From the NCBI GenBank assembly GCA_934316925.1, contig CAKREC010000006.1, forward strand, positions 3,926-67,925: a DNA stretch of 64,000 nt. Reading direction: 5' to 3'. Source of the DNA: an uncultured Eubacterium sp. Its GTDB lineage: Bacteria; Bacillota; Clostridia; Lachnospirales; Lachnospiraceae. Positions within the stretch are counted from its first letter, which is position 1, and the number at the start of each line of letters is the position of its first letter. The position numbers and the translations under genes were made by a program. The notes beneath the pieces were generated by a model. That model did not search any database. It was not told the DNA's origin and saw nothing but the letters and a program-made list of their open reading frames with translations. Positions 51,372 to 61,068 of this stretch are shown here, piece by piece.

Positions 51372-54269
51372 TTATTGTTGTCCGGTTGGCTCCTGTGTCG
51401 GCTCCGGCGTTGCCGTCGGTGTCACCGCATTGGAATCATCGTTGTATTTTCCTTCATCCACATCTTTGTTGTCACTGGAATCCGGTCCTACGGCCGGCGT
51501 TTCCACCGTCGTAGGAAGTGCTTCTGCTCTGGTAACCGCAGCTTCCCATTTCGTCTTCATATCATCATACTCTGAGTAGCCTTTTACTTTTTTCAGTGCT
51601 TTCTTACCGTCTTTGATCAACAGCTTCGTAACACTGGTATAGTAACTTCTGCCATTCAGTGTATCAATGTACCACTGCAGTTTCTTGATACGATTCTTCT
51701 TCAAGGTCTCCCCGGCTTTCTGAGCAGAATCCTCCGCATCTACTTTTTCCTGTTTCTGCGTTTTATCCTGTTTATCTGCCAGATACTCACTGATCGCATC
51801 CTGCCATTTGTCTTTTACTTCCTGATCCAGCGAATTGAATTTCGTAGCCGCACGTTTTTTGAAGGATGCCTGCTCGTATTCATCCGGAATCTCTTCAATC
51901 ACGGTAATGACTTTATTATATTTCTTTTCAAAATTCATAGCAGCTTTCACCGTATCCACCTTATATGCCTCAAATTCGGATACCGCTGTCTCTGCCTCTT
52001 TCTTCGCATTTTCCAGCTTGTAGTTTACTTCCCACTCAGATTTTTTCTCTTCGTTCAAAGTGGAATAATAATCATAACCACCCGGACGCTGCGAATAATA
52101 ACGCTTGCCGTTCGTGTAGTTGATCTCTTTTGTTGCACTCGTAAATTTTCCGCCGGACACCTGTCGAAGCTGCAAGGAAGCCGGTATGTCGAAATCGCGC
52201 TTTTCTAATTTGGAGTGGATACTATTCATGAACGAACTCCATATTTTAAGCGGATAGGTTCCACCATACATGCCTGCCATCTCGCGCGGCGTATCATATC
52301 CGATCCATACCGCCGTTGTGTAATACGCACTGAATCCACAGAACCAGGCATCTTTATTGCTGCTTGTCGTACCGGTCTTTCCAGCATAGATCTGTTTATC
52401 ATTATAAGCAGACCGCGCTGTACCATATCCATCCGCAAATGTTCCCTGCATCATATCTTTCAGGATATAGGAAGTATCCGCAGAATAAACTTCTTCTTCG
52501 CTCTCTTCTTTCTCCGGAGCCTCATAAACCGTTCCCTTTGTCTCATGGTCGATCTTTTTGATACAGGTACGGGAACTGAGCTGCCCATTGTTCTCAAGCG
52601 TCGCATAGCCACGGCACATATCGTTGACGGTAACACCATTGGTAAATCCTCCAAGCGAAACCGCCGGTGCTGAATTGTCCGCATACGACAACGATGAAAA
52701 ATGCAACTTTTCCAGATAGCTCATCGAGGTTTCAATCCCAGTCATCTTGAACACCTGGAATGCCACGGTATTTAAACTTCGCGACAAGCCTTCTCTTGCT
52801 GTCACGTTACCGTGGTAACCACCACCGCTGTTCTTCGGACTGTAGCTTTTTTTATCTTTACTGTCCCAGTATACTTTACCATCCCGGATGATGGTAGAGC
52901 CATTGATCACACCATTGTCCACGGCCGGGCCATAATCAAGCAGCGGCTTGATCGTAGAACCAGGCTGTCGTGTTGACAGGAATGCACGATTGTACTGATC
53001 ATTTTTCGTACGTCCGCCGACAACAGCTACGACATACTGGGTATCATTGTCAATGCACATCGCTGCACTCTGCAGTGCGTATTTCTTTGTTTCTTTATTT
53101 TTTTCTGTAAATGAAGCAAGTGTCGAAGACACGGATTTTTGCAGTTTGTTCTGTATCTTCTGGTCAAAAGATGTGTAAATTTTATAACCACCGGCGCGGA
53201 TCTCCGCTGCTTTTGTACCATATGCCTCTGAATATTTTTTCTTGTACTTTTTCTGATCTGCTGCCGATGAGAAATTGTACTCGAACTGGAAACCATCATC
53301 TTTCATCAACTGGATCGTCGCGCAGTCGATCGCATAGCTGATCATATAGTTCTCAGAACTTGCCTGATCGTCCACACCGATCACTTTGATCTTCTCTTTC
53401 ATGGCTGCATTATATTCTTTTTCTGTAATATAACCGCACTCTTTCATGTTGCCAAGGACCTGCTCTTTTTTCTCAGTCGCAAGTTCCATGCTGGCAATCG
53501 GATTGTACTTATTCGGACTGTTGGAAATTCCACACAGCATCGCTGCCTGTGCCAGTGTGACATCCTTCGCCGAGCATCCAAAATAAAACTGGGAAGCCGT
53601 CTCGACACCATAACAGCGGTTGCCATAGAAGTTACTGTTGCAGTAGAATTCCATGATCTCTGCCTTGTTAAACTTCTTCTCCAGTGACGGAGCCAGCAAA
53701 ACTTCGGTCAGCTTACGGCTGTAGGACTGCTCCTGCGTAAGAAGGTTGTTTTTGATCACCTGCTGCGTGATCGTACTTCCTCCCTGTGTGATCTCGCCGT
53801 TGTGACGTACCAGCGCCAGCGCTGCACGCGTCAATGACTGCAGATCGATACCGGCATGAGTTTTGAAATGCTTGTCCTCCGTAGCAATATAACCGTTCTG
53901 TATGTATGGGGAAATGTTCTTAATGTCCACATACTGATAGGATCCGCTGTTGATCTCTCCGATCTTCTTTCCATTTTTGTCATAGATGACCGTATTCGAC
54001 AGCATATGAAAATTGTCTGCGCTCAGATTGGTGAGCTTGTCATATGCCTCTTCGCTCGCCTGCTCATACATCGGTTTTATCTTCGCGAACACAATGCCGC
54101 CCACCACAGCACCGATCAAAAGAATGATCAGACAAACATTGATGATCACCTTTGAAAAATTCATAATGAATGTAATCAGTTTATAGATCAGCCAAAATGG
54201 GAAAGCCACAACCCGGGTTATATTTTTCGCCCATGTATGATCTTCGATAAACTGCTTGAGCTTATTCAT
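51372..54269 (-). CDS. Class A penicillin-binding protein (transglycosylase/transpeptidase)
   Basis: 965 aa bifunctional peptidoglycan synthase. A short cytoplasmic part and membrane segment (about 38-62) precede the GT51 domain with catalytic E131 (ATEDKHFKTHAGID) and GGSTITQQVIKN. The transpeptidase carries the SxxK motif in RQPGSTIKPLL, SxN in LSRSLNT and KTGT in YAGKTGTTSS. After the catalytic domain comes about 270 residues of charged helical sequence and a Thr/Pro/Glu-rich tail (TPTATPEPTQEPTGQQ), longer than in typical PBP1. It overlaps the DUF3592-like gene by 8 nt. Confidence 0.95.
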   Translation of the reverse strand: MNKLKQFIEDHTWAKNITRVVAFPFWLIYKLITFIMNFSKVIINVCLIILLIGAVVGGIVFAKIKPMYEQASEEAYDKLTNLSADNFHMLSNTVIYDKNGKKIGEINSGSYQYVDIKNISPYIQNGYIATEDKHFKTHAGIDLQSLTRAALALVRHNGEITQGGSTITQQVIKNNLLTQEQSYSRKLTEVLLAPSLEKKFNKAEIMEFYCNSNFYGNRCYGVETASQFYFGCSAKDVTLAQAAMLCGISNSPNKYNPIASMELATEKKEQVLGNMKECGYITEKEYNAAMKEKIKVIGVDDQASSENYMISYAIDCATIQLMKDDGFQFEYNFSSAADQKKYKKKYSEAYGTKAAEIRAGGYKIYTSFDQKIQNKLQKSVSSTLASFTEKNKETKKYALQSAAMCIDNDTQYVVAVVGGRTKNDQYNRAFLSTRQPGSTIKPLLDYGPAVDNGVINGSTIIRDGKVYWDSKDKKSYSPKNSGGGYHGNVTAREGLSRSLNTVAFQVFKMTGIETSMSYLEKLHFSSLSYADNSAPAVSLGGFTNGVTVNDMCRGYATLENNGQLSSRTCIKKIDHETKGTVYEAPEKEESEEEVYSADTSYILKDMMQGTFADGYGTARSAYNDKQIYAGKTGTTSSNKDAWFCGFSAYYTTAVWIGYDTPREMAGMYGGTYPLKIWSSFMNSIHSKLEKRDFDIPASLQLRQVSGGKFTSATKEINYTNGKRYYSQRPGGYDYYSTLNEEKKSEWEVNYKLENAKKEAETAVSEFEAYKVDTVKAAMNFEKKYNKVITVIEEIPDEYEQASFKKRAATKFNSLDQEVKDKWQDAISEYLADKQDKTQKQEKVDAEDSAQKAGETLKKNRIKKLQWYIDTLNGRSYYTSVTKLLIKDGKKALKKVKGYSEYDDMKTKWEAAVTRAEALPTTVETPAVGPDSSDNKDVDEGKYNDDSNAVTPTATPEPTQEPTGQQ

Positions 54270-54789
54270 GATTTGCCCTCCTACTCTTTTTTTCTTTATG
54301 ATTCTGGCGGAGCTGTTTCATCCGCTTGATCCAGATGTAGCCAAACACACCGCCCATAAGGATCAAAAGCCAGTTCAGCCAATTCACAAAAAACGGCTCC
54401 TTAAACAGGAAATGGTTCGGCGCCTGCGTATTGACATAAACGGTATGCTCCGTACCCACCTCACGCGAAATGCCAAACAACGGCTGCGTGATAAAATACT
54501 GGCTCTCGTTATATTCGTTGCCATCATATACATAACTGACCGTAGCCATTGGGATCAACATCGCAAACGGATCAGTCGTTTTTTCAACAACCGTCGCTGT
54601 AACCCGCTCGTAACTCTTCCGGTTGAGTGCATGCGTCAGAGAATTGATGTTGAGAAAAATCAATGCCACGATCACAACTAAGATCATCACGATCGGGGTC
54701 ATACGCTTGCTGATTCCGACCTGGCGTTTTCTCCGTTCTTTCGCCTGCGCTCTCCTTAATTTTCTATCCATCTTTTTTTGATCTGTCAA
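54262..54789 (-). CDS. DUF3592-like membrane protein
   Basis: 175 aa. A very basic N-terminus (KKMDRKLRRAQAKERRKRQ), a membrane segment (about 30-50), an outer strand domain of DUF3592 type (RVTATVVEKTTDPF, VSYVYDGNEYNE, REVGTEHTVYVNTQAPNHF) and a second membrane segment near 142-160. The likely start is TTG at 54789 with AAAGGAG 8 nt upstream; ATG at 54810 overlaps that site and ATG at 54771 is a second option. Coupled to the PBP gene, so an envelope role is likely but unproven. Confidence 0.8.
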   Translation of the reverse strand: MTDQKKMDRKLRRAQAKERRKRQVGISKRMTPIVMILVVIVALIFLNINSLTHALNRKSYERVTATVVEKTTDPFAMLIPMATVSYVYDGNEYNESQYFITQPLFGISREVGTEHTVYVNTQAPNHFLFKEPFFVNWLNWLLILMGGVFGYIWIKRMKQLRQNHKEKKSRRANHE

Positions 54790-54883
54790 AGAATCCACTC
54801 CTTTTATCATACCTTTTATAATACCATGTTAAGCCTTATATCGTCAAGGAATAAGCAGTTTCCAGGGTACGCCCCGATTCCAT

Positions 54884-54935
54884 AAAAAAACGATAAACCG
54901 CTGCCCTTTTTCCGACAATCCGGTTTACCGTTTTT
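54884..54935 (-). terminator. Terminator after the small hypothetical gene
   Basis: Minus strand ACGGTAAACCG / CGGTTTATCGT with a 20-nt loop followed by TTTTTTT, 4 nt past the stop at 54939. Confidence 0.85.
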
Positions 54936-54938
54936 CCA

Positions 54939-55268
54939 TCATTTCTGTCCATGAAGTTTTTTTGCCCGGTCAAATTTCAAAATCTGTTTGCGGCGTACAT
55001 TTCTTCCTACCCGCATCTGATATTCTTTATTCACAAACTTCAGGATTTTACCTAATTCATCTTCCACGCCTTCCACATCATAATACACCGCTACCACCAC
55101 ATAGTTCATCGGTCCATTCTGATACAGCTGCAACTCCGAAAAAAAAGCCGGGTATTTCTGGCGCAGACGGATATCCAGATCTTTTACCATCTCCAGATAT
55201 CGGTCCTGCCAACCCGGCTCCACGTAAGACATGCTCACATCATATAAATAATGTCTTTTCTCTTCCAT
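54939..55268 (-). CDS. Small conserved hypothetical protein
   Basis: 109 aa, soluble, mixed helix and strand (YLYDVSMSYVEPGWQDRYLEMVKDL, NYVVVAVYYDVEGVEDELGKIL in outline) with a basic C-terminus (VGRNVRRKQILKFDRAKKLHGQK in outline). No family recognised. The frame continues to 55385 inside the glycosyltransferase gene, but the ATG at 55268 has GGAG 5 nt upstream. It is the last gene of the glf-GT2 run. Confidence 0.75.
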   Translation of the reverse strand: MEEKRHYLYDVSMSYVEPGWQDRYLEMVKDLDIRLRQKYPAFFSELQLYQNGPMNYVVVAVYYDVEGVEDELGKILKFVNKEYQMRVGRNVRRKQILKFDRAKKLHGQK

Positions 55269-55320
55269 AAGCTCTCCAACCGGCTTTTTCTTTATCCTAT
55301 GCGGCATGGAGGCTTTTGTT

Positions 55321-56337
55321 CTAGTTAAATCCGTAAATTTTCTGGGAGATCGAGTAACCCCAGACAACAATCTTTCGTCCGGCACGGTTGCGGATACGCA
55401 TTGGCCGGCTGAGTGCCATATGATTTACCAGACGATACATACCCAGGTTTTTCTTTTTCAGATACTGCCACAACTCGGTACGCTTATTCAGACTTTCTTC
55501 GGTTCCCTCTTTGATCAGAAATACCGAACTGATCGTCATCATCATCGTGAGGTATTTAACCATGTAATCACGAAGTTTTTTATTTTTGATCTTAGTGAGA
55601 TCATAAGCATCGATCATCAGCTTGTTTACTTTCAACTGCTGGTCGATCCGTCCCATCATAACTTTTTCATTGACCGACTGATCTTCTCTTCCGATGAAGT
55701 AACGGTACAGATCAACATTAAGATAATACATCGTCTTCACATACGGAAGTGGATTATACACGAAAATGTTGTCCACATAAAATGTGTGCTCCGGCAGCTG
55801 AAGATCACAGTCCCGCAACAGCTTTGTACGATAGATCACCGAATGCATCAAAATGTTCTGGCTCATGCGGAAACGTTTTACATCGTTCCAGCCAAACACG
55901 ACGCCCTCTGGAAATACGCCATCGTAACGGATGCTTTTATGCTTGTGAAGGCTTGGCTTCTCGTAAACATAATTTGCCAAAAGCATGTCTACTCCATTGC
56001 CTTCTTCCACAAATCCACGCAATACATCCAAAACCCGCAACAGTGCCTCACGATCAAGCCAGTCATCACTGTCAAGCACTTTATAGTATACCCCGCTGGC
56101 ATTTGCAAGTCCGGTATTTACCGCGCTTCCATGTCCTCCATTTTCCTTGTGGATCGCTCTTATGATCCCCGGATGTTCTTTTTCCAGACGATCTGCGATC
56201 TCCGCAGTTCTGTCTGTAGAACCGTCATCAACTAAAAGGATCTCTACATTATCACCACCGACTAATGCCGTATCTACGGCATGCTCCATATATGCTTCCG
56301 AGTTATAACAAGGAATTGCAATCGTCAATAATTTCAT
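55321..56337 (-). CDS. Glycosyltransferase family 2
   Basis: 338 aa. GT-A fold with nucleotide-sugar binding LTIAIPCYNSEAYM and LLVDDGSTDRT, and the metal-binding DSDDWLD. No membrane segments, but the C-terminal half is basic and hydrophobic and may contact the membrane. It probably adds a sugar to a surface polysaccharide or lipid. It follows glf by 17 nt, so a galactofuranose-containing product is suggested; the acceptor is unknown. Confidence 0.9.
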   Translation of the reverse strand: MKLLTIAIPCYNSEAYMEHAVDTALVGGDNVEILLVDDGSTDRTAEIADRLEKEHPGIIRAIHKENGGHGSAVNTGLANASGVYYKVLDSDDWLDREALLRVLDVLRGFVEEGNGVDMLLANYVYEKPSLHKHKSIRYDGVFPEGVVFGWNDVKRFRMSQNILMHSVIYRTKLLRDCDLQLPEHTFYVDNIFVYNPLPYVKTMYYLNVDLYRYFIGREDQSVNEKVMMGRIDQQLKVNKLMIDAYDLTKIKNKKLRDYMVKYLTMMMTISSVFLIKEGTEESLNKRTELWQYLKKKNLGMYRLVNHMALSRPMRIRNRAGRKIVVWGYSISQKIYGFN

Positions 56338-56354
56338 CGTTTTTCTCCTTTTAT

Positions 56355-57506
56355 TTATGAAATGGTCTCAGCTAAATCTAAGGCTCTTTCCACAATAGCA
56401 TCAATATTGTAATATTTGTACTCTGCCAGTCTTCCGAGCAGATGGAAACCAGGTATCTGATCAACCAGTCCCTTGTATCGGGCAAATAACGCATCATTTT
56501 CCGGATTGTTGATCGCATAATAAGGAATCTCTCCCTCTTTTCCGGTATACGCCATCGGATACTCTTTCACGATCGTCGTCTCGTCTTCATCCAGCTGTCC
56601 GGACAGATATTTGAATTCGGTAATACGCGTAAAATCTTCCGAAACCGTGTAATTCACAACACCATGGCTCTGGTAGAATTTCTGTTTGTAATGTTCAAAA
56701 TCAAATCGCAGTGACCGGTATGGAAGTTGTCCAAAACGACAGTCAAATAACTGGTCTAATGCTCCAGTAAAGATCACATCCCCCATGAATGGCTGACCTT
56801 CAAATAAAATCTTATTTTCGCTTTCCGGATCCAGCTCCATCACATCTTTTGCATCAACCGAAAGCCGCACATCAATCCCTGGATGATCCAGCATTTTGTC
56901 AAAGATCTCAGTAAATCCGTGAAGCGGCAGTCCCTGATATTCATCCTGGAAATACCGGTTGTCGCGCGAAAGAAGCACTGGCACTCTGCCCGAAACAGCC
57001 GGATCGATCTCTTTTGGCGATTTGCCCCACTGCTTCATCGTATACTTCAAAAATACATTTTCATATACATACTGCGCGATCTTCTGAAGCTCCTTATCCT
57101 CATGGTTCATCAGTTCAAGGATCGGTACTCTGGCGCCCTCACCGAAATTGTCGATCAGGCGCTTCTCCAGTTCCTTTGCTTCTTCACCGTATACCATCTC
57201 CAAAGTATTCAGGTTAAATGGGATCGGAAGTTCTTTGCCATACACATTGCCCACTACCTCATGGCGATAGAAATACCACTCTGTGAATCTTGATAAATAG
57301 TCAAATACTCTTTTGCTGTTGGTATGAAAAATATGCGGACCGTACTGATGGATCAGGATTCCATACTCATCATACTTATCATAGCAGTTTCCACCTACAT
57401 GATCTCTCTTATCAATGATCAGTACCTTTTTGCCCTTTTTCTCTGCCAGTTCTCTGGCAACAACAGCTCCTGCAAATCCACATCCTATGACTATACTATC
57501 GTACAT
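56355..57506 (-). CDS. glf: UDP-galactopyranose mutase
   Basis: 383-aa FAD enzyme interconverting UDP-galactopyranose and UDP-galactofuranose. The Rossmann motif GCGFAGAVVARELAEK is near residue 8, RDHVGGNCYD and HQYGPHIFHTNSKRVFDYLSRF follow, and the end EYKYYNIDAIVERALDLA is typical. Galactofuranose occurs in bacterial surface glycans; the neighbour GT2 may use it. Confidence 0.96.
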   Translation of the reverse strand: MYDSIVIGCGFAGAVVARELAEKKGKKVLIIDKRDHVGGNCYDKYDEYGILIHQYGPHIFHTNSKRVFDYLSRFTEWYFYRHEVVGNVYGKELPIPFNLNTLEMVYGEEAKELEKRLIDNFGEGARVPILELMNHEDKELQKIAQYVYENVFLKYTMKQWGKSPKEIDPAVSGRVPVLLSRDNRYFQDEYQGLPLHGFTEIFDKMLDHPGIDVRLSVDAKDVMELDPESENKILFEGQPFMGDVIFTGALDQLFDCRFGQLPYRSLRFDFEHYKQKFYQSHGVVNYTVSEDFTRITEFKYLSGQLDEDETTIVKEYPMAYTGKEGEIPYYAINNPENDALFARYKGLVDQIPGFHLLGRLAEYKYYNIDAIVERALDLAETIS

Positions 57507-57573
57507 AATTCCTCCATCCCCGCCATGTTCCGGCAGTTATTTAGCTCTCTTCTTTTCAAGAATTGTATCAAAT

Positions 57574-58890
57574 TTAGCGAATAATATCCACTATTAATTT
57601 CATAGCCTCTTTTTTCTCACTGCCAATTTCATAATGATCCTGCAAGATTGAAACCGCATTTTTTATTTTTCCCGAGTCACTTGTATATAATTCCGCAATG
57701 GGTTCTCCCTGTTTTACAAAGTCCCCAATTTTTTTCTTTAAAATAATTCCAGCCGTATCATCAATCGGACTGTCCTTTGTCGTGCGTCCTGCACCGAGCA
57801 CACCGGCAGCTACACCAAATGCCTCGGTGTTAAACGAAGTGATATATCCATCCGCTTTTGCCAATAATTCTCCCTGACAAGGTGCAACCGGGAACTGCGC
57901 CGGATATTGGATCACGTTGGTGTCCCCGCCCTGGCTCTGTACAAATTCCACAAATTTTTTCAGCGCACTTCCATTTTGCAGCAGTTCCATTGCTTTTTCT
58001 TTTCCTGCTTCATAAGAAGAAATCTCTTCGCTGCCAAGGTAAAGCATCATTCCGGCAAGGCTTGTCACAACTTCCTGAAGATCTTCCGGTCCTTCTCCCT
58101 GCAATGTTGAAATGACCTCTTTTACTTCCAGGTTGTTGCCGATCGCATAGCCAAGCGGCTCATCCATGCTGGTGATCATAGCCACGGTTTCTTTTCCTGC
58201 ATTTTTTCCAATCGAAACCATGGTCTCTGCCAATTCTTTTGAGCCTTCGATATCTTTGATGAAAGCTCCACTTCCGGTTGTAACATCAAGAAGGATCTTA
58301 TCACTTCCCGCTGCCAGCTTTTTACTCATGATCGATGCTGCGATCAGTGGAATGCTACTGACCGTACCCGTCACATCCCGCAGTGCATACAGCTTTTTAT
58401 CTGCCGGAGCAAGATTTCCCGTCTGTCCGATCACACTGATCCCATGTTTTCTTACACAGTCAAAAAATTCCTCTTCGCGCAGATCAACACGAAAGCCCGG
58501 TATTGACTCCAGTTTGTCCAGTGTCCCTCCAGTAAACCCAAGTCCTCTGCCACTCATCTTTGCGACCGGGATCCCATAGGCAGCTACGATCGGTCCAACG
58601 ATCAATGTCGTTTTATCGCCTACGCCTCCGGTCGAGTGTTTGTCAACTTTGACACCCGGTATTTGAGAAAGATCTACAACATCACCCGAGTCCCGCATTG
58701 CAATTGTCATCGTAGAAATTTCCCGCTCTGTCATTCCCTGAAAACAGATCGCCATCAGCATGGATGACATCTGATAATCCGGGATCTCATCATTCGTATA
58801 TCCCTCGATCATCTGACGGATCTCTTCATCGGTGAGTTCACCGCCATCCTTTTTCTTTGTGATCGAGTCTACAAAACGTCCTGTACCCAT
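57574..58890 (-). CDS. pdp: Pyrimidine-nucleoside (thymidine) phosphorylase
   Basis: 438 aa. Phosphorolysis of thymidine, uridine or deoxyuridine in nucleoside salvage. The family signature SGRGLGFTGGTLDKLESIPGF is present (in outline), with KVDKHSTGGVGDKTTL and the C-terminal domain GRTTKDSPIDDTAGI. Frame extension to 58974 is not real: the ATG at 58890 (MGTGRFVDSITKKKDGGEL) has GGGGG upstream. It is 31 nt after agcS and may be cotranscribed. Confidence 0.94.
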   Translation of the reverse strand: MGTGRFVDSITKKKDGGELTDEEIRQMIEGYTNDEIPDYQMSSMLMAICFQGMTEREISTMTIAMRDSGDVVDLSQIPGVKVDKHSTGGVGDKTTLIVGPIVAAYGIPVAKMSGRGLGFTGGTLDKLESIPGFRVDLREEEFFDCVRKHGISVIGQTGNLAPADKKLYALRDVTGTVSSIPLIAASIMSKKLAAGSDKILLDVTTGSGAFIKDIEGSKELAETMVSIGKNAGKETVAMITSMDEPLGYAIGNNLEVKEVISTLQGEGPEDLQEVVTSLAGMMLYLGSEEISSYEAGKEKAMELLQNGSALKKFVEFVQSQGGDTNVIQYPAQFPVAPCQGELLAKADGYITSFNTEAFGVAAGVLGAGRTTKDSPIDDTAGIILKKKIGDFVKQGEPIAELYTSDSGKIKNAVSILQDHYEIGSEKKEAMKLIVDIIR

Positions 58891-58921
58891 AATCCAACCC
58901 CCAATATAAATATGAATTTTG

Positions 58922-60328
58922 TTATATTGAACTTTTTTTCGCGCGTTCGATGTAGACTTTTGTTTCTGCCACAACGACGCCGCTAAGTGCTACCAGTGCA
59001 ATAATATTTGGCAAAGCCATAAGGCCGTTGAAAATATCGGCAATGGTCCATACTGCCGATACCGTCATAAATGGTCCGATAAAGATTGCCAGAATATATA
59101 CCCAGCGATATGCCTTTACCACTTTCTGGTTGCCCCCTGTAAGATATTCTAAGCATTTTTCACTATAATAATCCCATCCAAGAATGGTAGTGAATGCAAA
59201 GAATACCAGGCAGACCATCAAAATAAATGCGGAAACCTGTCCGGAAATTGGGAGTCCGATCTCAAATGCCTTGTTTGTTACGGCAACGCCTTCCAGTCCC
59301 ATGTCCCATGCTCCGGTGATCACGATCGAAAGTCCTGTCATCGTACAGATGATGATCGTATCAAAAAATGTTCCCAACATAGAGATCAGTCCCTGCTGTC
59401 CCGGAGAATCTGTCTGTGCTGCTGCTGCCGCGATCGGCGCGCTGCCAAGACCAGCCTCGTTGGAGAAAATACCACGGGCAACACCCTTTTGCATCGCCAT
59501 GATCATAGCTCCCAGCGCACCACCTGCTGCTGCGCGCATACCAAATGCACTTTCCACGATCTCTGCCAGTGCAGATGGAATGTGTTTATAATTAATAACA
59601 AGAATAACCACAACAACAACAACATATAAAATTGCCATAAATGGCACAATGATCTGAGAAACACTGGAAATACGTTTGATACCTCCAATGATAACAAGCG
59701 CTACAGCAATCGTAAGAATAATTCCTGCGATCACAACCGTCCAGGAATAATCACCGCCAAACAAATGCACCGTCCATGCTTTGTCCGGATCAAAGAAGTT
59801 CTGCACGGCATTCGTAATACCATTGATCTGGGTAAATGTTCCGATACCCATCAAGCCTACACACACACCAAAAAATGCAAAAATCTTTGCCAGCCATTTC
59901 CATTTATGTCCCATTCCATTTTCAATATAGTAAAAAGGTCCTCCGACAATATGACCATCTTCGGCTACGGTACGGTATTTTACGGACAACAGACACTCGG
60001 CATACTTTGTTGCCATTCCCACTAATGCAGCCATCCACATCCAGAAAAGTGCTCCCGGACCACCGGCTACAATCGCTGTCGCAACACCGACAATATTTCC
60101 GGTACCGATCGTCGCTGAAAGAGCGGTGCACAGTGCAGCAAAACTGGATACTTCTCCGTGTTCACCACTGACCTCATTGCGAAACATCTCTTTCAATGCA
60201 CACGGCAGCATACGGATCTGCAGTCCACGCAAACGAACCGTAAGCAGCACGCCCACTAAAAGGATCAAAACGATCAGCGGTACGCCCCATACAAAATTGT
60301 CAATTTTTGTCAGAATTTCATTAAACAT
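58922..60328 (-). CDS. agcS: Sodium:alanine/glycine symporter (AgcS)
   Basis: 468 aa with about 11 membrane segments. Signature elements are ATIGTGNIVGVATAI, GGPGALFWMWMAALVGMATKYAE and GVARGIFSNEAGLGSAPIAAA (in outline). It takes up alanine and/or glycine with Na+. A glycine riboswitch with a terminator lies in its leader, which identifies glycine as the signal and probable substrate. Confidence 0.95.
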   Translation of the reverse strand: MFNEILTKIDNFVWGVPLIVLILLVGVLLTVRLRGLQIRMLPCALKEMFRNEVSGEHGEVSSFAALCTALSATIGTGNIVGVATAIVAGGPGALFWMWMAALVGMATKYAECLLSVKYRTVAEDGHIVGGPFYYIENGMGHKWKWLAKIFAFFGVCVGLMGIGTFTQINGITNAVQNFFDPDKAWTVHLFGGDYSWTVVIAGIILTIAVALVIIGGIKRISSVSQIIVPFMAILYVVVVVVILVINYKHIPSALAEIVESAFGMRAAAGGALGAMIMAMQKGVARGIFSNEAGLGSAPIAAAAAQTDSPGQQGLISMLGTFFDTIIICTMTGLSIVITGAWDMGLEGVAVTNKAFEIGLPISGQVSAFILMVCLVFFAFTTILGWDYYSEKCLEYLTGGNQKVVKAYRWVYILAIFIGPFMTVSAVWTIADIFNGLMALPNIIALVALSGVVVAETKVYIERAKKSSI

Positions 60329-60408
60329 CTTTTCTCTCCTTAGTTCTCAAAAAAATTTTTCTGTCGTACAATCCAACCGGGCGATATAACCTCTGCCCAA
60401 TATTAAGC

Positions 60409-60444
60409 AAAACAAAAAGAGCTGATAAACATATCAGCCCTCTA
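60409..60444 (-). terminator. Riboswitch expression platform terminator
   Basis: Minus strand AGAGGGCTGATA / TATCAGCTCTTTTT directly after the glycine aptamer. Glycine binding would be expected to favour read-through into agcS, or stop it, depending on pairing not resolved here. Confidence 0.8.
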
Positions 60445-60467
60445 AAGAGTAGAACACGCAAATATAT

Positions 60468-60566
60468 GCTCTGTCCTTTTGCCTGAGAGATAAGCAGGAT
60501 CACTCCCGCGACACCTTCGGCGCTTTGTTTTACAAAGACTCTCCAGAGTGGACTATGCAGTCCACT
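60468..60566 (-). promoter_or_regulatory. Glycine riboswitch (single visible aptamer)
   Basis: Minus strand CTCTGGAGAG, then GCGCCGAAGGTG, then TCTCAGGCAAAAGGACAGAG, the conserved core of glycine aptamers. An upstream hairpin AGTGGACT/AGTCCACT (60547-60566) precedes it. Only one aptamer is seen in the 300-bp gap 60329-60629; it is followed by a terminator hairpin and then agcS. Confidence 0.93.
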
Positions 60567-60629
60567 AAAAATTTTACCATATATTGACGCATAATTCAAC
60601 GAAAACATATGCAATTGATTCGTTGCCGC

Positions 60630-61067
60630 CTAGATCAAATATATGTAATCACTTTGGTCATTATATTCTTTCGTAAGATCTTCCAGAGTGATTTCATCCA
60701 ACACATTATTGATCGAGCCATTCAGCTGCGTAAACACACGATCCACCACGGTATTCAGCTCCGGATCCGGCGTGTCATCGCGAAAGGATTCGGAATCGGT
60801 TGCATCCAGATTTCCTTCCGTCGCCCGAAAGATCATTCCAACCGTGTAACATTCCGGGGCTTTTGCCAGACGGTATCCGCCTTTAGGTCCTCTTGTGCTG
60901 CGCAGCAATCCGGCACGCAAAAGAGTGGAAATGACCTGTTCCAAATATTTTTCTGATAAACCCTGTCGCTTTGCGATCGTCTTGACCGCGACCGACGATC
61001 CGTCGCCATGAATAGAAAGATCAAGCATCATGCGAAGCGCGTATTGACCTTTTGACGAAATCAGCAT
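60630..61067 (-). CDS. Rrf2-family transcriptional regulator, CymR-like
   Basis: 145 aa winged-helix regulator. Start MLISSKGQYALRMMLDLSIH and helix-turn-helix VKTIAKRQGLSEKYLEQVIS then STRGPKGGYRLAKAPE. The three cysteines that hold the Fe-S cluster in IscR/NsrR (normally near residues 90-105) are absent, so it is of the cysteine-metabolism (CymR) kind. The frame reaches 61256, but the ATG at 61067 has GGGGGA upstream and lies one base after trxB stop. As the last gene of a sulfur operon it probably regulates that operon. Confidence 0.9.
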   Translation of the reverse strand: MLISSKGQYALRMMLDLSIHGDGSSVAVKTIAKRQGLSEKYLEQVISTLLRAGLLRSTRGPKGGYRLAKAPECYTVGMIFRATEGNLDATDSESFRDDTPDPELNTVVDRVFTQLNGSINNVLDEITLEDLTKEYNDQSDYIYLI

Positions 61068-61068
61068 A

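Noticed and set aside
59131-59160. TTGCCCCCTGT stretch resembling the leader repeat
   Set aside because: It is inside the agcS coding region and lacks the GCCG core and ribosome site.
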